Source: Halictus rubicundus | Lineage: Eukaryota > Arthropoda > Insecta > Hymenoptera > Halictidae | Direction of reading: 5' to 3' | Assembly (NCBI RefSeq): GCF_050948215.1 | Contig: NC_135158.1 | Coordinates: 5,069,822 to 5,133,821 of the forward strand | Length of the DNA stretch: 64,000 nucleotides | In this document: positions 59,080 through 64,000 of the stretch, in pieces | How the letters are laid out: the number at the start of each line of letters is the position of its first letter | How positions within the stretch are numbered: position 1 is the stretch's first letter | The notes under the pieces: generated by a model | The model's database searches: none | Told to the model about the DNA's origin: nothing | The model's input: only the letters and a program-made list of their open reading frames with translations | Translations under genes and position numbers: made by a program

Positions 59080-62000
59080 ATGTTACCGGTCCTGTTCCTA
59101 CTCTCGTGCGTCAACTACGGGAGCGGCTACAACGATTTTCCGTCCTTGACGACCGCTAACGCCTCCATGGGTACGATTCAAATTCTCCAAAAAATATCAA
59201 ACAATACCGAAAACACTCGAAAAGAATAGTTACTACCTTCGGTAGCGGTCGTGATCGATAAAAGCTTCTTCGGCAACAAAGGAGAACACCAAAGCGCGGT
59301 CGTGTCGATCCGCGATCTGATCACACACATCGTGAAAAAGGAGATGCACGTGGGCGGAATCGTGGTTCATCTTTTCCAGGACACGAACGTCAATCTGCGG
59401 CAAGGTAAGCGCGCGAGGTCCGATCAATAGGTTAATTAATCGTCGTCATTCAACCTTCTGATTACAAATGCTCGATGCATGCACCAAGATTACACGATAC
59501 TTCTGTCTGTCGCGACTTGCTACCTAACTTGGCGGCTGCACGAGGCTGCGCGCAACGAGGATATCATGCATTTCGCGATAACCGGTAAGAGATCATTCAG
59601 CAGGCATCCTTTTGTTTGAAGTCCGACTGGACCGGGGGCAACTAGACAAATCGATCGATTGACGACACTCCGCTAGACAATTTTTTTAAAATTTTATCCA
59701 TGCTTCTGGCGTCCTGGACTATTCATTGTTAAATGTCCTTTTCTAAAAGATGCGGACTGTCTCAGCCATTATTCGTCGCACAACGTCGTCATTGCTGCTC
59801 TAGACCCTCTCTTGTACTAGATCGTACCTTCTTATTTAATCGATGTTTCTGACATCTTGAGTAATTCATTGTAAAATGTTCTTCGCGGAAAGATGCAGAC
59901 TGTCCCAGACTCACGAACACCGACGGCATCACCGTCCCGGTGATGAAGCCCGGCGAGGAACTTTCCCAGATCTTCCTCGACCTGAGGATGATGGACATCC
60001 TGCCCTGGAACGCGATCAACATTCTCCACGACGAGTCCTTCGGTGATAAGACGAGCATACCAGTCTTCGACACCGTGTTCATCTATTCCCCATTATCTAA
60101 CCGGGCCGGTGTTTTGCTCGCGGATCGTTTCAGACAGAGACATGGTCAGCAGAGTGATGAAGGCCATCTCGGACAAGCTGCCCACCAAGCACGTAAATCT
60201 GATCTCCAGGTCGATCTTCACTCTGAAACAGAACGAGACGGACAGGGCTAGGAAGGCTCTGGTGCATAACACTTTGAGCGACTTTCACGTGGACCAGCTG
60301 GGACACTGCTTTTTGGTGATTGCGACTATTGACATCGTCCCGGATGTCATGGAAGTGGTGAGGATTCGTTGGATCATTGGATGCCGGGACCTAGGTCCAT
60401 TTTGATCCATGGTTGCAAACGTTCCGTCGAAATTTTGAATTCCTAACAGCTAATAACAATTTCTCACATTTGTCTAAGGTACAGCATCAACGTTAACGAA
60501 ATGCAGACTTGGCTAGCTGAAAAATTGTAAATGAAAAACTGTGAGTGGGCCATATAGCCCTGGAGAACACAGTAGAGTTAACTTATTAACTATTCGTGCA
60601 GCTTAGCTAGTTTCAACCAGAGGATTAATGTCGATATCAATGGAGTCGATCAAAAAATATGTAAAACAGATCTCCACGTCCTGAATTTATTACGAAATAT
60701 TTTTCTACCTCTTCTTCGAATAGAGAACGTAATTCGCAGAGTATGACAAAACGATCGAAGAAGGTGTTAATAGGAAGAAACGGATCGTTTTCAGCCTCTT
60801 CAGCAATCTTGTTCGAAGCTTCTTGTCGAGGACACATCCTGCCACAAATTGCGTTTTAATGATTTAAGTCCACTTAAAAGCGTAATTGAGGTGGCAGGGC
60901 CGGTACAAGCGAGAAGGCAGAGCCGATTACACAACTTTCTTTCGTTTTAAAGGCGAGGTCCTTGAAGATGGTGCATCCTGGGAGCCAGTGGTTGTACGTT
61001 ATCACGGACAGCGCTGCTCAAAACACGACGAACATGACAGCGTTCGTCGATCTATTGGCGGAAGGTGGAAACGTGGCCTTCGTGTACAACACGACCGATA
61101 CCGACGGCTTCTGCGAAGTAATGATCGAATGCTCGTCGATAATTAACGGAATCAGACTCATTTTATTCATTCGAGTCGATATTTTATTCATTTGGACATC
61201 GTCATTTGAATTCTAAAATCGGACATTTCTAAATTAGTATTCCCTTTGGTTTGACATTTCTATTAGCTGACACTGACGCGATACATTAAGAGACTGGTCA
61301 GGGCTGTAGCTAGAGCGTTAGAGGGCTCCGTGAAGACGGAGATCGAGCTGCTAAAGAGGATCGGCGACGAGGATTTCGAGATCGTCAGGCTGACGAAGCG
61401 TGAGAGGCGTCACGAGGTCCTGAAGAACGTCAGGGTCAGTAGTTTTTGGTCAATCGATCAATATGTATCTTTCATATGAGGAGATTGAAAGTATCTGTTT
61501 CATCAATTTATTTATACCATCAGATCTACGCTGCCGAGGATAAGAACAAGGAATGTCTCTCATGGAAGTTCACCACTGCGATCACCTGGGGCAATTTCTT
61601 CTCCAGTGGCAGGAATCAAGGTCACTTGCTAGATATCGGGATGTGGACGCCAGGATACAGTGTTAATTTGACGGACATACTTTTCCCTCACATTGCTCAT
61701 GGATTCCGTGGCATCTCCTTGCCCATCGCGACTTATCCTGTGCGTAGACGACCAGAATGTCGTTACAATTAAATGCAGCTTAATTAATTTTTAGAAGACG
61801 ATTAAGTAATTGTAGGTGGGTGAAGGATTAAACCGCTTGTGGATCATCAAGGAATCCTTTCAGAATCCACCGTGGCAGGTGATCACAATCAGCAGCACGG
61901 GCGAGAAAACGTACGAAGGCCTGGTCTTCGACGTGGTGAAGCATCTAGGCAAGAAGCTGAACTTCACCTACACGGTGATCGCACCCGAATTGAACAAGAG

Positions 62001-64000
62001 CGCGAATTCCTGGGTCGTTTCTCGTTTCGACAAGCTCGGAGACGTAAGGACACACTGATCCCTTTTTCCCTCTGTTCTCTTTACAATGTTCCTAAATAAT
62101 TGTGGGGCTACTGTCTTGCGCAGAAAGTTAAGGGAATGACGATGTCGAACACGAGACAGATGCCGCAGGAGGTGATCGAGCTGGTCCGTCAGAAGAAGGT
62201 CCTGTTAGCAGCGTGTGCTTACACCGTGAACGAGGATAGCAAGAATGCGATCAATTTCACGGTCCCAATATACGTGCAGACGTATAGTTTTCTAACTGCC
62301 AGGCCCAGACAACTGTCCAGGGCCCTATTATTCGCCTCGCCGTTCACCGAACAGGTTTGCTAAGTCGGAATCCACCATTTCCTTCATCTTTACAGAGAGC
62401 CTTTCATAGCTAGACGTCATTCGAGTTTTACTGTTGAGGCTTTCGGCTATAAGTCCCTTTGCAATCATTTTCCAACGTAAGCATTGCAGCTTAAGTGGTT
62501 AACGACCTTTTGATTTTACTCATCGAGAAGCAAAGAAGGAGCGAATCGATGTCGTCATGCTAAGAGCAAAGTATTTCGTCCCTTAACGTTCCGACATACC
62601 GAAGGTGTAATAGCTTCTGATGACAGAACTGTAAAGATCGCGGTCGTTTAGCTCGGCATCCTCCGAGCTGGCATACCTCTAACCCAGGCCTGGCTTTTAG
62701 ACGTGGGCCTGCCTGGCCGTGTCCACTATCATAATGGGTCCGATCTTGTACATGATTCACAAGTGCAGTCCGTACAGCACGCCGACCTCGGGCCTGAACT
62801 CGTCGTTCCAGTGTGTGTGGTACGTGTACGGGGCTCTGCTTCAACAAGGTACGATTTCATTGGCCCTTCCTCGACCCTATTCTTCTTTCTCTTCTCGTGT
62901 AAAACGATCACGCGATCCGGAATCCCCTTCTTCTTCTCGGCAGTGACTTCGCTGAATTAATGGCTCGTGCCCATTTGCGAATGTTTCGCCTTTTAATGGC
63001 GGAATTTAAAAGCGTTTGGGCATCGTTCACTGGGCAATCAGGGTAAGCGATATGGGAGAAATGATGGTGTTGATTGTTGGGACACTGGTGGGTTCAGACG
63101 CGAAGGATGTTAGCATTGAGTATTTAAGTTAAGCAACGTTGGTCACGACATGGGTTAAGATGGGTGACCGTGTTGTGGTAGCAGATGTTCTTTCACGTAG
63201 TAACAATATAATGTTAGGAATAACATTGACAGAGTGTTATCAATGACTTGAAACAAGTTAACAGGACAAGAGACAACAAATTGTTTAACAGTTGATGGTG
63301 TCAAGGAGGAAATTATTAAGAATAGTAAGAAGTAATATTAATATTGGGAACTTTAAGAAGTTTAACAGCCTAACAGAAACAACATTAGGAACCAAGCAGT
63401 AGAATTAACACTCAAGAAAGTGAACAATCGAAGTAACCCTGTAGTTAACAATTAAGCCAGCCAAGGAAAAGCTGAATTCGGATCCGAGAAACTGTCAAGG
63501 TTTTCAAATTCCAGGCGGATTGTATTTACCGCAGTCAGACAGCGCCCGTTTCCTGATTGGCGTCTGGTGGTTGATCGTCATGGTGATCGTGGCGACATAT
63601 TCCGGAAGTTTGGTAGCCTTCCTAACATTTCCAAGAATGGACGCGTCGATCCTAACAGTGGAGGACTTGATCAGCCGCAAGGACAGGATGACATGGGGTT
63701 TTCTGAACGGTAGTTTCCTCGAGGTATACCTGCAGAACGCAGAAGAGACGAAGTATCACATTCTACTGGCTCGCGCGGAGAAGTACAACAACACGGAAGA
63801 CGAGAAAATGATCGGACGCGTGAAGGAAGGGAAACACGCACTGATCGACTGGAGAAGTTCTCTCAGGTATTTCTTCTTGATGTTCTTCGCGGTTTTTCAA
63901 CTTTCGTACAAGAGAAAAGGAAAAGAGTCTCTATCGGAAGATGGTGTTTGCGAAAATAGGTTCTTGATGAGGAAAGATTTACTGCTGACCGGAGGCTGCC
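59080..64000 (+). CDS. Ir93a: Ionotropic receptor 93a, 5' thirteen exons (partial at window end)
   Basis: Ionotropic-glutamate-receptor relative. In Drosophila Ir93a is a co-receptor with Ir25a for humidity and temperature sensing (family knowledge). Exons: 59080-59170, 59246-59404, 59489-59584, 59899-60042, 60134-60357, 60953-61117, 61267-61434, 61524-61739, 61816-62043, 62124-62354, 62701-62848, 63515-63866, and 63960 onward, cut by the window. All phases agree; about 754 aa are present without a stop. In order: signal peptide (1 to about 17), long amino-terminal domain (to about 420), ligand-binding S1 (about 422-560, beginning VGEGLNRLWIIKESFQ), M1 (about 578-594), pore loop with YGALLQQGG (to 625), M2 (about 636-658, with ATYSGSLVAFLTF), and the start of S2 ending at DWRSSLRFLMRKDLLLTGGC. 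The conserved amino-terminal domain and DWRSSL favour Ir93a over Ir25a, Ir21a or Ir40a. The C-terminal S2 and last membrane helix are beyond the window. Confidence 0.88.
59686..59910 (+). repeat. Tandem duplicate of the Ir93a intron 3 acceptor region
   Basis: TCCTGGACTATTCATTGTTA...GATGCGGACTGTCTCAG (59,716-59,765) and TCTTGAGTAATTCATTGTAA...GATGCAGACTGTCCCAG (59,856-59,908) are about 75% alike and 143 bp apart. The second supplies the real exon 4 acceptor (GATGCAG). Confidence 0.6.

Noticed and set aside
1..64000. CRISPR array, operons, plasmid or prophage features
   Set aside because: No regularly spaced identical repeats with unique spacers. All recognised genes are intron-bearing or typical animal genes.

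Overview
The window looks like nuclear DNA of an insect, most likely a hymenopteran. The protein genes are animal genes broken by short GT-AG introns of about 70-900 bp. One gene is the arthropod chemosensory ionotropic receptor Ir93a, the p24-family gene best matches Drosophila eclair, and non-coding DNA alternates between CpG-rich and AT-rich blocks with many simple repeats. The order-level call is inference. No bacterial, organellar or viral gene was recognised.

Left part (1 to about 46,600): almost no recognisable coding sequence. One well-formed start-codon exon of an unidentified gene lies on the minus strand (35,958-36,106). Its remaining exons were not found, so much of the left part may be its introns or intergenic DNA. 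The rest holds CpG-rich blocks that may be promoters or 5' exons (14,700-16,500; 24,780-25,100; 27,400-29,000; 31,500-32,200), several tandem repeats (near 0.7, 1.6, 8.1, 16.6, 18.1, 35.5 and 44.1 kb), simple repeats, and about ten copies of one dispersed repeat. That repeat carries a pogo/Tigger-like terminal motif, and several copies are palindromic.

Right part (46,843 to 64,000): compact and gene-rich. In order: a candidate small-protein gene on the minus strand with two possible first exons; DDRGK1 (minus), the ER UFMylation adaptor; eca/TMED (plus), a p24 cargo receptor sharing a bidirectional promoter of about 200 bp with DDRGK1; DNLZ/Tim15-like (plus), a mitochondrial zinc-ribbon chaperone partner; Dok (minus), a PH-PTB docking adaptor of tyrosine-kinase signalling that converges on DNLZ; and Ir93a (plus), whose first 13 exons are present and whose 3' end lies outside the window. 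DDRGK1 and eca both act in the early secretory pathway. The other genes are neighbours without an obvious shared pathway.

Exon borders were set by hand from reading frame, splice consensus and family knowledge and may be off by a base. No similarity search was run.
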